Shown in pieces: positions 33,808-42,574 of a DNA stretch of 54,825 nt. Made by a program: the position numbers and the translations under genes. Where the stretch lies: assembly GCA_028873925.1 (NCBI GenBank), contig JAPPNA010000053.1, positions 1 to 54,825 of the forward strand, given 5' to 3'. The notes beneath the pieces were generated by a model, which saw only the letters and a program-made list of their open reading frames with translations, was not told where the DNA came from and ran no database searches. How positions within the stretch are numbered: position 1 is the first letter of the stretch; each line of letters begins with the position of its first letter. This stretch comes from Bacteroidota bacterium. Lineage in GTDB: Bacteria > Bacteroidota > Rhodothermia > Rhodothermales > Bin80.

Positions 33808-34748
33808 CAGACCCAACCCGCCGCACGCGCAGTGCCCTCAATGAGTTCCGCAAGCGTGCGCAAAAACAGCGGATCGCTGTTCAGGGATGGAGGGCGCTCC
33901 AAACGCATATTGTTCGCTTGTGCGACCGCCTGGGCTTCAATGTCAATGTCGTAGAGCACTTCCACATGGTCGGACACAAATCCCACCGGCAGGCTGACCA
34001 CATTCCTGATGCCCGCTTTGGCCAGATCAACCAGGTAGTCTTCCAGTTGGGGACCCAGCCAGGGCTCCGGGCTTCGGCCCTCGGACTGATAGCACCAGGA
34101 CCATCGATCGGCTGGCAGGTTGGCCTTGCGGGCCACCAGCGCAGCGGTCTGCCTGCACTGCCGGTCGTAGGGATCGCCGTTTTTCAGAATGCGGACCGGA
34201 AGGCTGTGTGCACTGAATACGACATGCACGGAATCCCTCTGGGATGCCGGAAACCGCTCAATCCCCATGCGCACCCGATTGGCCAGGGCTTCAATCAGCC
34301 CCGGCGCATCAAAGTAGTGCTCCACATGCGCAAACTTAATGTGCCCGTGATGGAATGCAAGACCGGCCGCAATCTTCTTCTGGTACTTGGCAACACTCAT
34401 ACCGCTGTAGTGGGGCGCAAACACGAGGCTGACTGCCCGTTCAATGCCATCTGTCAGCATATGTCCGACGGTTTCCTCAATCCACGGTGCCCAGTGGCGC
34501 ATGCCCAGATACGCCTTGTACCGGCCGGGAGATGTGTTCAGCTGCCCCATTACACCGCGCACGGCATCGCGCGTCAGCTCCAACAGGGGTGAGGATCCCC
34601 CGATGAGTCGGTAGTTGCGGGTGATTTCCCTGATCAGTGCGGCCGAGGTCGTGCGACCTGCACGGATGTCCGCCAGGTATCCCGGAATGTCATCCAGCGA
34701 ATCCGGCCCCCCATAGGCCATAAACAGTACCCCAACCTGTTCTTGCAT
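33807..34748 (-). CDS. hemH: Ferrochelatase, probably coproporphyrin ferrochelatase (CpfC)
   Basis: A 313-residue chelatase. Landmarks: VLFMAYGGPDSLDDI at the N-terminus, the iron-site His in FSAHSLP, the signature VGFVSDHVEVLYDID, and WCYQSEGRSPEPW (the family's YQS..G...W). The length is like that of the monomeric, soluble Gram-positive enzyme and shorter than the human type. In the coproporphyrin route it inserts Fe2+ into coproporphyrin III to give coprohaem, which HemQ then decarboxylates. It lies 3 nt behind hemE and its stop overlaps the hemY start. No iron-sulfur-cluster Cys are evident at the C-terminus, as expected for this subgroup. Confidence 0.93.
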   Translation of the reverse strand: MQEQVGVLFMAYGGPDSLDDIPGYLADIRAGRTTSAALIREITRNYRLIGGSSPLLELTRDAVRGVMGQLNTSPGRYKAYLGMRHWAPWIEETVGHMLTDGIERAVSLVFAPHYSGMSVAKYQKKIAAGLAFHHGHIKFAHVEHYFDAPGLIEALANRVRMGIERFPASQRDSVHVVFSAHSLPVRILKNGDPYDRQCRQTAALVARKANLPADRWSWCYQSEGRSPEPWLGPQLEDYLVDLAKAGIRNVVSLPVGFVSDHVEVLYDIDIEAQAVAQANNMRLERPPSLNSDPLFLRTLAELIEGTARAAGWV

Positions 34749-34751
34749 GGG

Positions 34752-35780
34752 CTACCCTGTTGACTCTTGCACATAATCCACCAGACGGCGAACATTGTCA
34801 ACCGGTGTGTTGGGCAGTATTCCGTGGCCCAGGTTGAAAATGTATCCGGTCCGACCGCGCATGCTTCGCAGCACCTCATCCGCCTGCCAGCGAAGTTCTC
34901 TCCACGGCCCCAAGAGCGCACACGGATCCAGATTACCCATTACCGGCCGCTGTACCATCTGATGTGCTTCATCCAGCGGCAAACGCCAGTCCACGCCGAT
35001 AACATGGCCGCCTGCGGCGGCTATTTCGCTTAGCCAGCTGCCCGTTCCGGTGCTGAAATGGATTACCGGCACTTCGTCGCCGAGACGCGCGATAATCATT
35101 TTCGTGTACGGCTGGGCAAACCGCACATAGTCCTGTCGGCTAAGCGCACCTGCCCAGGAGTCAAACAGCTGCAGACATTGCGCGCCGGCTCTTGCCTGGG
35201 CCTGCAGCAGATCCGTCACGATACTCACCATCCTGATCATAAGTCGGTCCCAGGCTGCGGGCTGAGCATACATAAGCGACTTAGTGTGGGTAAACGATCG
35301 GGTTGATCCACCCTCCACCGCATAGCTGGCGAGGGTGAAGGGGGCTCCGGCAAACCCGATCAGCGGCAGGTTACGCCCGTCCAGTTCCGACCGGACCCGG
35401 CGTATCGCCTCAAGCGTAGGTGCCATGGACTCCTCGGCGGGCGGCACGCGCAGCCGGTCAATCTGCCTGGTTGTGCGCAGCGGGTTAGCTATAACGGGAC
35501 CCCGACCGGGCTTGTAGCTCAGCGACAGCCCCATTCCGATCAGCGGAGGCAGCAGGTCCGCAAAGATAATAGCAGCATCCACATTCAGCAGATCAACAGG
35601 CATCAGGGTGATCCTTGCCGCCAGTTCGGGGTTATTGAGGGCCTCCATCATCGTGTACCTGGCCCGAATGGCCCGGTACTCAGGAAGATACCGGCCAGCC
35701 TGTCGCATTATCCAAACCGGTGTCCGCTCCACCGCTTCACCGCGACAGGTCTTTAGCAGCAACAGGTCTTGTGAGCTCAT
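34752..35780 (-). CDS. hemE: Uroporphyrinogen decarboxylase
   Basis: A 342-residue enzyme that removes four acetate carboxyls from uroporphyrinogen III to form coproporphyrinogen III. Clear signatures are RTPVWIMRQAGRYLPEYR near the start (with the catalytic Arg pair), IIFADLLPPLIGMGLS with the substrate Asp, GFAGAPFTLASYAVEGG, and LGHGILPNTP.DNV at the end. The ATG at 35780 gives the standard N-terminus (MSSQDLLLLKT); longer frames up to 35906 look unlike the family. It starts the second haem block hemE-hemH-hemY-hemL. Just in front of the ATG there is TACATTTC, one base away from TAnnTTTG, which would give a nearly leaderless transcript if it is used; I treat this as unproven. Confidence 0.96.
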   Translation of the reverse strand: MSSQDLLLLKTCRGEAVERTPVWIMRQAGRYLPEYRAIRARYTMMEALNNPELAARITLMPVDLLNVDAAIIFADLLPPLIGMGLSLSYKPGRGPVIANPLRTTRQIDRLRVPPAEESMAPTLEAIRRVRSELDGRNLPLIGFAGAPFTLASYAVEGGSTRSFTHTKSLMYAQPAAWDRLMIRMVSIVTDLLQAQARAGAQCLQLFDSWAGALSRQDYVRFAQPYTKMIIARLGDEVPVIHFSTGTGSWLSEIAAAGGHVIGVDWRLPLDEAHQMVQRPVMGNLDPCALLGPWRELRWQADEVLRSMRGRTGYIFNLGHGILPNTPVDNVRRLVDYVQESTG

Positions 35781-36505
35781 GCGCGAAATGTACGGCATAC
35801 GCCGGGACTGGCCACTATGGCGCAGGAGTATCGGTATGCGTCCACCGAATGCTGGCCATCCCCTGCAGGCCAGCACTGTTCCTGGGCGTGCCGCCACCTC
35901 CCGCACGAATGCCTTGGACGACAGCCGCAGCGCAACGGGATCGCCGTGCGAGCCGGAGGGTATTCGGCCACCGCGCTCTACCCGCCCACATCCGGGCGTA
36001 CCTGGCGATCAGCAACACGCACGATTCTTCCTTTTCCGCGACAGGAAGTGCCGGGATGCCTGTTGCCCCAGCACCGAATCCTACGATACGCAAAACGGAA
36101 AGCATAATGGATATCCGGCCATCGGGGCTCATGGGCTGGGGTATGACCTGATACTCGTAGAATGGTACGAAGGGCAATTGTGCTACGGAATAATTGGAAT
36201 GCCGATCACCGGGAGAATGACCGGGGCTGAGTCGTCCTGCGATCAGGGCACAACCTCGATCTCGCAGCATGAACAGGCCGGTTTGATGTAGTCCATGAGC
36301 CGGATCGATCCCTACCGGATACCGTCGCTTTAATAGCGGGGTAAGGGTGGCATCAGGCGCACGAGATCGGGTTGGCGCGGATTTTGCATGTCAGGTATCT
36401 GAGCTGATTTTCAGCCGGATTTTGGCGAGCGCCCCAATGCAGACCGATGCTAAGGCGCTTATTTTTCCCGGCTTAATTGTATTCTTGAAACAGACGAATT
36501 GAAAC
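35781..36505. other. Gap of about 720 bp between hemE and a lipoprotein gene
   Basis: Both strands carry open frames of 90-230 codons, but all are rich in Arg, Ser and His or start inside hemE and show no domain motif. I support no gene. Promoters of hemE (leftwards) and of the lipoprotein gene at 36506 (rightwards) should lie here. No terminator-like hairpin was evident. Confidence 0.4.
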
Positions 36506-37186
36506 ATGACAAGCATTTTTCGGTGCGCATTGCTGGTGTCGGCCATCTTATTTACGCAGTCTGCGTGCGACAGCTCCAGTGTGGACAATACCCCCTTGAC
36601 TGCTATGGAATCCGAGCAGATGGTTACGGGCCTTCTGGCCGTCAAGGTGGATACCACTGCGGCGATCAAGACGGTTCACTTAGAATCGGATTCCCAGATT
36701 GATGTTACGGTTGTATGTCCGCAGGGGGGTGAAGCCCGGATAGTCACATCTGTTCTGGAATTCAGTGACGAAGGCCCTGAGCCTACCTTTGGATTGGAAA
36801 CCCGTGTCGGATTCATGCCCTCCGGCTGCGAGATCGGCAACTACATGTTGGATGATGGGACGGGGATGAATGTTCGCGTTCGAATTGTATTCCAAGGGTT
36901 TTTGGATCTGGTTTCAGTGGAAGGGGACCTGACAGGCACGACCGATTGGAATCTGATGGATCGCTCCGGGAGCTGCGAGGTGGATATGGATGTGGAAGTG
37001 GTATTGGGCGGAGACAACCCAGAAGGTGGCGCGTTTCTGGCCGGTACGGCCTGCGGGCACATGTTGCGCCTGGACGTAACCGACATAATTGGCGTTGATA
37101 ACCCAGCCACCGACGGAGACTCCCTGCAATCCAAAATGATCCGCCTCAGCCCGCGTTTCTCTGCGCCTGCGGTTCCTGAATCGTAA
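36506..37186 (+). CDS. Lipoprotein of unknown function
   Basis: A 226-residue protein with a lipoprotein signal (LLVSAILFTQSAC, lipidated Cys near residue 20), directly followed by DSSSVDN, a flexible tether. The mature part is acidic and beta-rich (VDVTVVCPQGGEARIV-like, VRVRIVFQGFLDLVSVEGDLTG), with Cys in VVCPQ, GCEIG, SCEVD and ACGHM, so two disulfides are possible. No family is recognised. It is the only rightward gene between the two leftward haem blocks and is flanked by more than 600 bp without genes on both sides, so it looks like a later insertion into a once continuous hem cluster (inference). Confidence 0.65.
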   Translation: MTSIFRCALLVSAILFTQSACDSSSVDNTPLTAMESEQMVTGLLAVKVDTTAAIKTVHLESDSQIDVTVVCPQGGEARIVTSVLEFSDEGPEPTFGLETRVGFMPSGCEIGNYMLDDGTGMNVRVRIVFQGFLDLVSVEGDLTGTTDWNLMDRSGSCEVDMDVEVVLGGDNPEGGAFLAGTACGHMLRLDVTDIIGVDNPATDGDSLQSKMIRLSPRFSAPAVPES

Positions 37187-37831
37187 GTCAGGATGGTCCG
37201 GTGAGTCGGCATGCAATACGTGAATTGTTGACGTACGTGAAAAATGCTTCCAGCGTCGGCATCGTCATTGCGAATCGGGTCAAGCTGGCGAGGGCAGTCA
37301 GGCGGCATGCAGAAGCTGGCCAGGGACTGGGGTGCACCTGTCGGCTGGCCAAGGAAAACCGCAGCATCCTTATCCAGCAAGTATTTGCATGCCCCGTTGT
37401 CCGTGCTTGGATCCTTGAGTAAGGTGATGCCGGTCGCCGGCTGCGCGCTCAATACTGGTGATGGCTGGATGCACATACGCCGAGGATGTACATCGCTGAT
37501 TCTCCGTCGGTTTCGTCGGGAGATCTGCTCAACATGGGTTGCCTGTAGGTGGAGGTTGGGAGGTGCGGTGGAATGCATTTTGACGCGATGTAGAGAGCTC
37601 GATGGAGCCTGCTGGTCGCTCAGCTCAGGCGCAGATTCTGTGCGCGCCGCGGGCCGAAGCAGGTCAGGACAACACCGGCGATAATCCTGCCGCCTCCGGT
37701 GCGCATTTGAGCGGCTCCAAGGCAGCGTACGTCGTCCTGAGGGGTCTGACTCCTGGCGTATTCCGATTCACACAGCACCGATCGGCAACCCTCAGGCGTG
37801 TGCGCCATCGCATCCCTCACTCAACTCCACC
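37187..37831. other. Gap of about 640 bp behind the lipoprotein gene
   Basis: Open frames are present (the longest, 37244-37684, plus strand) but are Arg/Ser/Cys-rich without any motif. I see no gene, RNA or clear terminator. Confidence 0.4.
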
Positions 37832-38566
37832 TCACCCCATGTCGGACTGCCAGCAGGCACGACCGACAAAGAAGGGCCCGATATGGCTCAGATAACTGGT
37901 TGTCTGGCGGGTCTTGCGCATGCGCTCCACAATGGCGGAAAGCGGATGGAGCGCCCTGCTCAATAGCCCTACCAAGAAATCATTGTCATTCTGGTCCAGC
38001 CCGTGGCAGGCCAGCCGGATATCATGTGCATGATCGGCGCGCCCGTACGCCATGCCGATACCACCATGTTCCATGAGGATCGTACGGCGTTCTTCCGCAC
38101 TCAGCTCCTGAAAAGCTCCCGACCGGCGCAGCGGATACCACATCGCCCACGGCCACGCCGGATTGCTTACGTAACGGCGCGGCCGCCGGATCAGCACTTC
38201 CTCCAGGTCCTGCTCATAGCCGATTGCGTACGTTCGTCCCACCATCGTCCACTCCGGCAGACAGGTAAGGGAGCCAAAAGCCCCCTGATGCAGCAGGTTG
38301 CGCAATTCACCCACAAAAAAATCTGGAGTCTCGTTCATCACCAGCAATCCGACCCCTTCCGGGTCATGAAGCATCAGATACATCGCACCCTGAACCTTTG
38401 CAGCCATCAGCTGCGCCATCAGCGGGGCAGGGTTGCGGCATCCGGTAAAGACCAGCAGCTGCATGAACAGTCTGCGATCCGAATGCACCAGCTGTCCGTC
38501 ACCATCCCGGCCTTTTTCGCGGAGATCCACCCCGGCAGGCCTGTTTTCTCTGATATCAAGGGCCAT
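37832..38566 (-). CDS. hemQ: Chlorite-dismutase-family coprohaem decarboxylase (HemQ/ChdC)
   Basis: A 244-residue protein starting 5 nt after hemB; a longer frame overlaps hemB and is rejected. The C-terminal half has the family's signatures: MEHGGIGMAYG with the His that ligates haem, CHGLDQNDNDFLV, MRKTRQTTSYL and HIGPFFVGR. The motif WYPLRR corresponds to the Tyr-Pro motif of HemQ with the catalytic Tyr. HemQ converts coprohaem to haem b by two oxidative decarboxylations. It is not a true chlorite dismutase in this context: it sits behind hemB in the hemA-C-D-B operon. Its presence sets the pathway of this organism to the coproporphyrin branch. The N-terminal half is poorly conserved, as usual. 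Confidence 0.9.
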   Translation of the reverse strand: MALDIRENRPAGVDLREKGRDGDGQLVHSDRRLFMQLLVFTGCRNPAPLMAQLMAAKVQGAMYLMLHDPEGVGLLVMNETPDFFVGELRNLLHQGAFGSLTCLPEWTMVGRTYAIGYEQDLEEVLIRRPRRYVSNPAWPWAMWYPLRRSGAFQELSAEERRTILMEHGGIGMAYGRADHAHDIRLACHGLDQNDNDFLVGLLSRALHPLSAIVERMRKTRQTTSYLSHIGPFFVGRACWQSDMG

Positions 38567-38571
38567 ATTGC

Positions 38572-39567
38572 TTATGCCTGGTGGTGCAGCCATCGGGCGG
38601 CATCAAGGGCATGATAGGTAATTACCAGGTCCGCACCGGCCCTGCGAATACTGTGCAGGATTTCCATTACGACCGCTTGTTCATTGATCAGGCCTGCTTC
38701 GGCGGCAGCCTTTACCATCGCATACTCACCACTTACATTGTAGGCGGCGAGCGGGATTCCCTCCATCCTCTCACGAATGCGCCGAACTACATCCAGATAG
38801 GCCAGGGCGGGCTTGACCATCAGAAAATCCGCCCCTTCGTCTATGTCCTGTTGGGCCTCCCGCAAGGCTTCGCGTGCATTACAGCAATCCATCTGATGGG
38901 TGCGGCGATCCCCAAACCGGGGTGATCCGTCCGCGGCATCGCGAAACGGACCGTAGAAGGCAGAGGCATACTTAACGCTGTACGACATGATGGAGACCTC
39001 TGAGTGGTCCTGGCTGTCCAGGCCCTGCCTCAACGCGCGGACCTGATGATCCATCATCGCGCTGGGGGCTACAATATCCGCGCCACTGTCGGCATGAACC
39101 TGGGCCATACGGGCCAACCAGGGCAGCGTCCGATCGTTGTCCACCCCGCGGCCATCTTCGGCCAGCATTCCGCAGTGGCCGGTGTCGGTGTACGAACAGA
39201 GGCAGACATCAGTGATCACGGCGATGTTCGAACCCGCCTTTTTGATAGCCCGCACAGCAGCTGGCACCACCGCATCGGCTTTACACGCCATCTGCCCACC
39301 CGGTGCCTTGGACCGCGGAATCCCAAACAGCAGCACACCCGCCAAACCCAATTCCGCCGCTCGCGAGGCCACTTCGACCGCGCCGTGGATGTCTACTCTG
39401 CTTACGCCGGGCATGCTGTTGATCGGCCCGGTCCCGCAGCGGGTTACAAATATCGGATAGATAAGGTTGGCTGGCGACAGCGTGGTTTCGCGGGTCATCC
39501 GCCGTATCGCCCTGCTGCTCCTGCGCCGCCTCAGTCGTACGATCCTGTGTCTATCGGGCTCTGCCAT
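38572..39567 (-). CDS. hemB: Porphobilinogen synthase (delta-aminolevulinic acid dehydratase)
   Basis: A 331-residue enzyme that condenses two 5-aminolevulinate molecules to porphobilinogen. It begins with an RLRRRRSSRAIRRMTRET arm (read as RLRRRR, then MTRET) and LIYPIFV. DVCLCSYTDTGHCG carries the three Cys of a zinc site, so this is a zinc-type enzyme. The two Schiff-base lysines are in SVKYASAFYGPFR and MVKPALAYLD. Its start overlaps the hemD stop by 17 bp, and HemQ follows after 5 nt. The length agrees with octameric bacterial enzymes (about 330). Confidence 0.97.
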   Translation of the reverse strand: MAEPDRHRIVRLRRRRSSRAIRRMTRETTLSPANLIYPIFVTRCGTGPINSMPGVSRVDIHGAVEVASRAAELGLAGVLLFGIPRSKAPGGQMACKADAVVPAAVRAIKKAGSNIAVITDVCLCSYTDTGHCGMLAEDGRGVDNDRTLPWLARMAQVHADSGADIVAPSAMMDHQVRALRQGLDSQDHSEVSIMSYSVKYASAFYGPFRDAADGSPRFGDRRTHQMDCCNAREALREAQQDIDEGADFLMVKPALAYLDVVRRIRERMEGIPLAAYNVSGEYAMVKAAAEAGLINEQAVVMEILHSIRRAGADLVITYHALDAARWLHHQA

Positions 39568-40294
39568 AATGATCTGCCAGACTTCTGATCAATCCGCCAA
39601 TCGTGTATTCGCGTGCAATCACATCAACGCTGAAGCCGCATTCGCGGGCCGCTTCGGCGGTAACCGGTCCGATGCATGCCGTTACCACAAGGGCCGCCGG
39701 CCGCCGGCCGATGGCGGCGAATCCTTTAACGGTAGAGGCACTGGTAAAGGTCAGCGCATCAAACCCCTTCACAAGCGCGGCCAATGCCGCTTCGTCAGGC
39801 GTGTTCAACAGCGTGCGGTAGACAGCCACTTCTGTAACATGGGCCTGCCGGGCGCGCAGTATCTCGGCCAGGATCGGTCGGGCCTTCTGGGCACGCAGCA
39901 GCAGGATTTTCTGACCGGCCACCTGGTCCAGACCCCGTCCAATCTGTTCCGCGGTGAATTCACCCGGAACGAATTCCGGTGCCGCATTGCGACTTCGCAA
40001 GGCGCTTGCCGTGGCAGGTCCTATCGCAACGGTCCGCACCGGTTGCGGCCACGGAGAATGCAGCTGGGCCCATGCATACCTAACACCGTTAACGCTGGTA
40101 AACACCACGCGGTCATATTCGCGCAGACGAATCAGCTCTCTCTGCAGCACGGTGTTATCCGGCATGGGCTCCAGCCGAATAGTCGGAAATCTGATGGGCC
40201 TGGCCCCCGCTGCCGCCAGCTGCGCACAAAAGGCGTTGGCCTGATCCGCCGGCCGCGTCACTACAATGCGCTTGTCGGCCAGTGGATTATTCAT
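39551..40294 (-). CDS. hemD: Uroporphyrinogen-III synthase
   Basis: A 247-residue enzyme that closes and inverts ring D of hydroxymethylbilane to give uroporphyrinogen III. HemD is poorly conserved, but the usual markers are visible: IVVTRPADQANAFCAQLAAAGA (read as VTRPADQA and LAAAGA), VFTSVNGV, AIGPATASAL, a central ILLLRA strand, and the second-domain FTSASTVKGF and CIGPVTAEAARECGF. The bilobed order, lobe 1, lobe 2 and back, agrees with the fold. It overlaps hemC by 8 bp upstream and hemB by 17 bp downstream, so the block is one transcription unit. Confidence 0.9.
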   Translation of the reverse strand: MNNPLADKRIVVTRPADQANAFCAQLAAAGARPIRFPTIRLEPMPDNTVLQRELIRLREYDRVVFTSVNGVRYAWAQLHSPWPQPVRTVAIGPATASALRSRNAAPEFVPGEFTAEQIGRGLDQVAGQKILLLRAQKARPILAEILRARQAHVTEVAVYRTLLNTPDEAALAALVKGFDALTFTSASTVKGFAAIGRRPAALVVTACIGPVTAEAARECGFSVDVIAREYTIGGLIRSLADHYGRAR

Positions 40295-41192
40295 CAGTCA
40301 GTAATTCCAAGGCTCCCTGATGACAGGCCTGCTCTGCCAGGCTTTTGCCGAGTTCCCGGGCGCGGTGTCCGCGGCCCTGCACGCGTATTGACCGCGAACC
40401 GTTACGCGCAGACACCACAGCGGTCATGGACAGTTCCCCGTTCTTCCACTGGGCCCAGGCTCCCACCGGCAGTGAGCAGCCCCCACCCAAGGCATGGAGA
40501 AACGTGCGCTCGGCGGAGGTAGCGTCGCGCGCCTGTGCGCAATCCAGCCGTTCAAGAAGTCTGCGTGTTTCTTCGTTACTCCGTCGGCATTCAACCGCGA
40601 GCGCGCCCTGACCGGGCGCGGGCACCATGATTTCTGGAGGGATCCTGGTATGCGAAACGCCATTTATGGCCAGTCGGAGCAGTCCGGCCTCCGCCAATAC
40701 GAGTGCATCCACTTCCCGGCGTTCCAGAAGGCGCACACGGGTATCCACATTGCCCCGTACCGGAACTATCTCAACATCCGAACGCCAGGCCAACAACTGG
40801 GCCCGACGGCGCTGGCTGGAGGTTCCCACCCGGCTTTCGGGAGCCAAATCCTCCAGCGCGATACCGTCACGGGTTACCAGCGCGTCACTCGCCGATACGC
40901 GGCTAAGCACGGCGGCCAGAACAAGTTCATCTGGGGTTTCTACGGGCAGGTCCTTAAGCGAATGGACTGCAAAGTCAATTCTGCCCTCCAGCAGCGCCGA
41001 TTCAATCGATCCGGTAAACGCGCCGCGTCCTGCCTGCCACAGCGGACCTTCGGTGCGATCTCCCTCGGTTACGATGGGCCGCAGCTTTACAATCAATCCG
41101 GGGTGATGCTGCTGCAGCTGCGCCGCTATCTGCCGGGTTTGCGCCAGGGCCAGCTTTGATCGGCGTGTGCCGGCGACCAGAACGTCCCCCAT
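40287..41192 (-). CDS. hemC: Hydroxymethylbilane synthase (porphobilinogen deaminase)
   Basis: A 301-residue enzyme that links four porphobilinogens into hydroxymethylbilane. Clear motifs: AGTRRSKLALAQT at the start, FAVHSLKDLPVE with catalytic Asp, VGTSSQRRRAQLL, VRGNVDTR, PAPGQGALAVECR, and LGGGCSLPVGA with the Cys that carries the dipyrromethane cofactor. The ATG at 41192 lies directly behind the hemA stop (no gap), which suggests translational coupling. Length and order of motifs are those of the family. Confidence 0.97.
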   Translation of the reverse strand: MGDVLVAGTRRSKLALAQTRQIAAQLQQHHPGLIVKLRPIVTEGDRTEGPLWQAGRGAFTGSIESALLEGRIDFAVHSLKDLPVETPDELVLAAVLSRVSASDALVTRDGIALEDLAPESRVGTSSQRRRAQLLAWRSDVEIVPVRGNVDTRVRLLERREVDALVLAEAGLLRLAINGVSHTRIPPEIMVPAPGQGALAVECRRSNEETRRLLERLDCAQARDATSAERTFLHALGGGCSLPVGAWAQWKNGELSMTAVVSARNGSRSIRVQGRGHRARELGKSLAEQACHQGALELLTDE

Positions 41193-42446
41193 TCATTCGG
41201 CAACAGCGAACAGGTCCCGTATCAGGCCCGCCGCATGCTCCGCATCGCCGTTCTGTGCCACATGATGCCGCAGCTGTCGCGTCGGCTCATGCAACAGCTT
41301 GTTGATCAGCGAATGGGAGAAGTAGTCCAGTTTACGTGCCAGCTCCGGGCTGAGCGGCCCCAACTCCTGCATCAGGCGCTGCAATTCCGCCTGTCTGATA
41401 GCCTCCGCCTTCCGACGAACATCGCCGATTACCGGCTCAACGGCCATGGACTTCAGACGAGCCCCCAGCAGAGTCATTTCCTCTTCAACAATGGCCTCTA
41501 CATACGGCACCTGGGTGCGTCGTTCGGACAGAGACACATCAACACCCTGACGCAGCGCATCGACATTAATCAGTGTCACATCGGCCAGGGTCGCGACTTC
41601 AGGATCCACATCACGCGGAACAGCAAGATCTATCAGCAGCAGAGGGTGCCTGTCACGCGGCCCGATGTGGGCGGGTTCAATGACCGTATGGGGCGCGTTG
41701 GTCGCACAGACCAGTACATCGGCTACCCGAATCGTCTGACGCAGTTCTTCCAGCGGCACGGCCTGCGCGCAGGCCTGGAGGGCCAGTTCCTGCGCCCGTC
41801 TCGGATCCCGGTTTATGAAGGTAAGCTGCCCGATGGAGTCGCCATTGAGGATTTTGGCTACGAGCTGACCTGTTTCGCCGAGCCCCAGTATGGCCACATG
41901 ACACCCGTGAAGCGGACCGGCCACGCGCCGAATATGATCTACGGCTACCGAGGCCACGCTGACGGGGCGGCGACCCAGCGCTGTCTCCTGGCGGGCCCGT
42001 TTACCGGTGGTCAGCACGGACTGAAACACCGTACCGAGTACTTGGCCAGCCAGATTGCACATTTCCGAACGCTGAAGTGCCTCTCCGACCTGCCCCAGGA
42101 TCTGCGGTTCTCCGAGCACCATTGAGTCAAGTCCGGCGGCCACACGCGCCAGGTGATGTGCCGCATCCATCCCCTCGGCTTCGTACAGGTAGGACTCAAA
42201 CACCGTTAGCGGTACGATCCCCGACAGAGCAGCCCGGAGGGATGCCACAGCAGGTTCGTCAGTCTGCGATTCTCCGTAGAACTCCACACGGTTGCATGTT
42301 TTCACCACAGCCAGCCCAATCAGGAGGCCCCTGACATCAGCCTCAAGCCGGGATAAGGCATCGGCATCCAGACTCAGCTGTTCACGGACTGAGACCGGTG
42401 CCTCCCGGTAGCTCAATCCGATAAGTCCGAATGATGGCTGCTTCAT
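41193..42446 (-). CDS. hemA: Glutamyl-tRNA reductase
   Basis: A 417-residue enzyme that reduces glutamyl-tRNA(Glu) to glutamate-1-semialdehyde with NADPH; first and usually rate-limiting step of the C5 route. The start at 42446 (MKQPSFGLIGLSYREAPVSVREQL, read as GLSYREAPVSVRE) matches the family; the longer frame to 42581 does not. VVKTCNRVEFYGES holds the catalytic Cys; GLDSMVLGEPQILGQV, VAILGLGETGQL (NADPH loop) and NRDPRRAQELA follow, and a dimerisation helix forms the end. It is the first gene of hemA-C-D-B-Q. The tRNA substrate class is represented in this window by tRNA-Glu at 54 kb, although not linked in an operon. Confidence 0.97.
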   Translation of the reverse strand: MKQPSFGLIGLSYREAPVSVREQLSLDADALSRLEADVRGLLIGLAVVKTCNRVEFYGESQTDEPAVASLRAALSGIVPLTVFESYLYEAEGMDAAHHLARVAAGLDSMVLGEPQILGQVGEALQRSEMCNLAGQVLGTVFQSVLTTGKRARQETALGRRPVSVASVAVDHIRRVAGPLHGCHVAILGLGETGQLVAKILNGDSIGQLTFINRDPRRAQELALQACAQAVPLEELRQTIRVADVLVCATNAPHTVIEPAHIGPRDRHPLLLIDLAVPRDVDPEVATLADVTLINVDALRQGVDVSLSERRTQVPYVEAIVEEEMTLLGARLKSMAVEPVIGDVRRKAEAIRQAELQRLMQELGPLSPELARKLDYFSHSLINKLLHEPTRQLRHHVAQNGDAEHAAGLIRDLFAVAE

Positions 42447-42574
42447 TGCCGCACCGTGATCAAAGGCATCCAACCTGTTCAAGAGGTAGCCAGTGAAATT
42501 ACGAAGATTCCGGGGAAAGGAGGCAATCCCGGTTATGGGTCGGCACCGGGTTGCAACGGGCAGTCTGGCAGAAT

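Noticed and set aside
37244-37684. 146-codon plus-strand frame behind the lipoprotein
   Set aside because: Arg/Ser/Cys-rich with no motif or signal, in a region where all frames look random.
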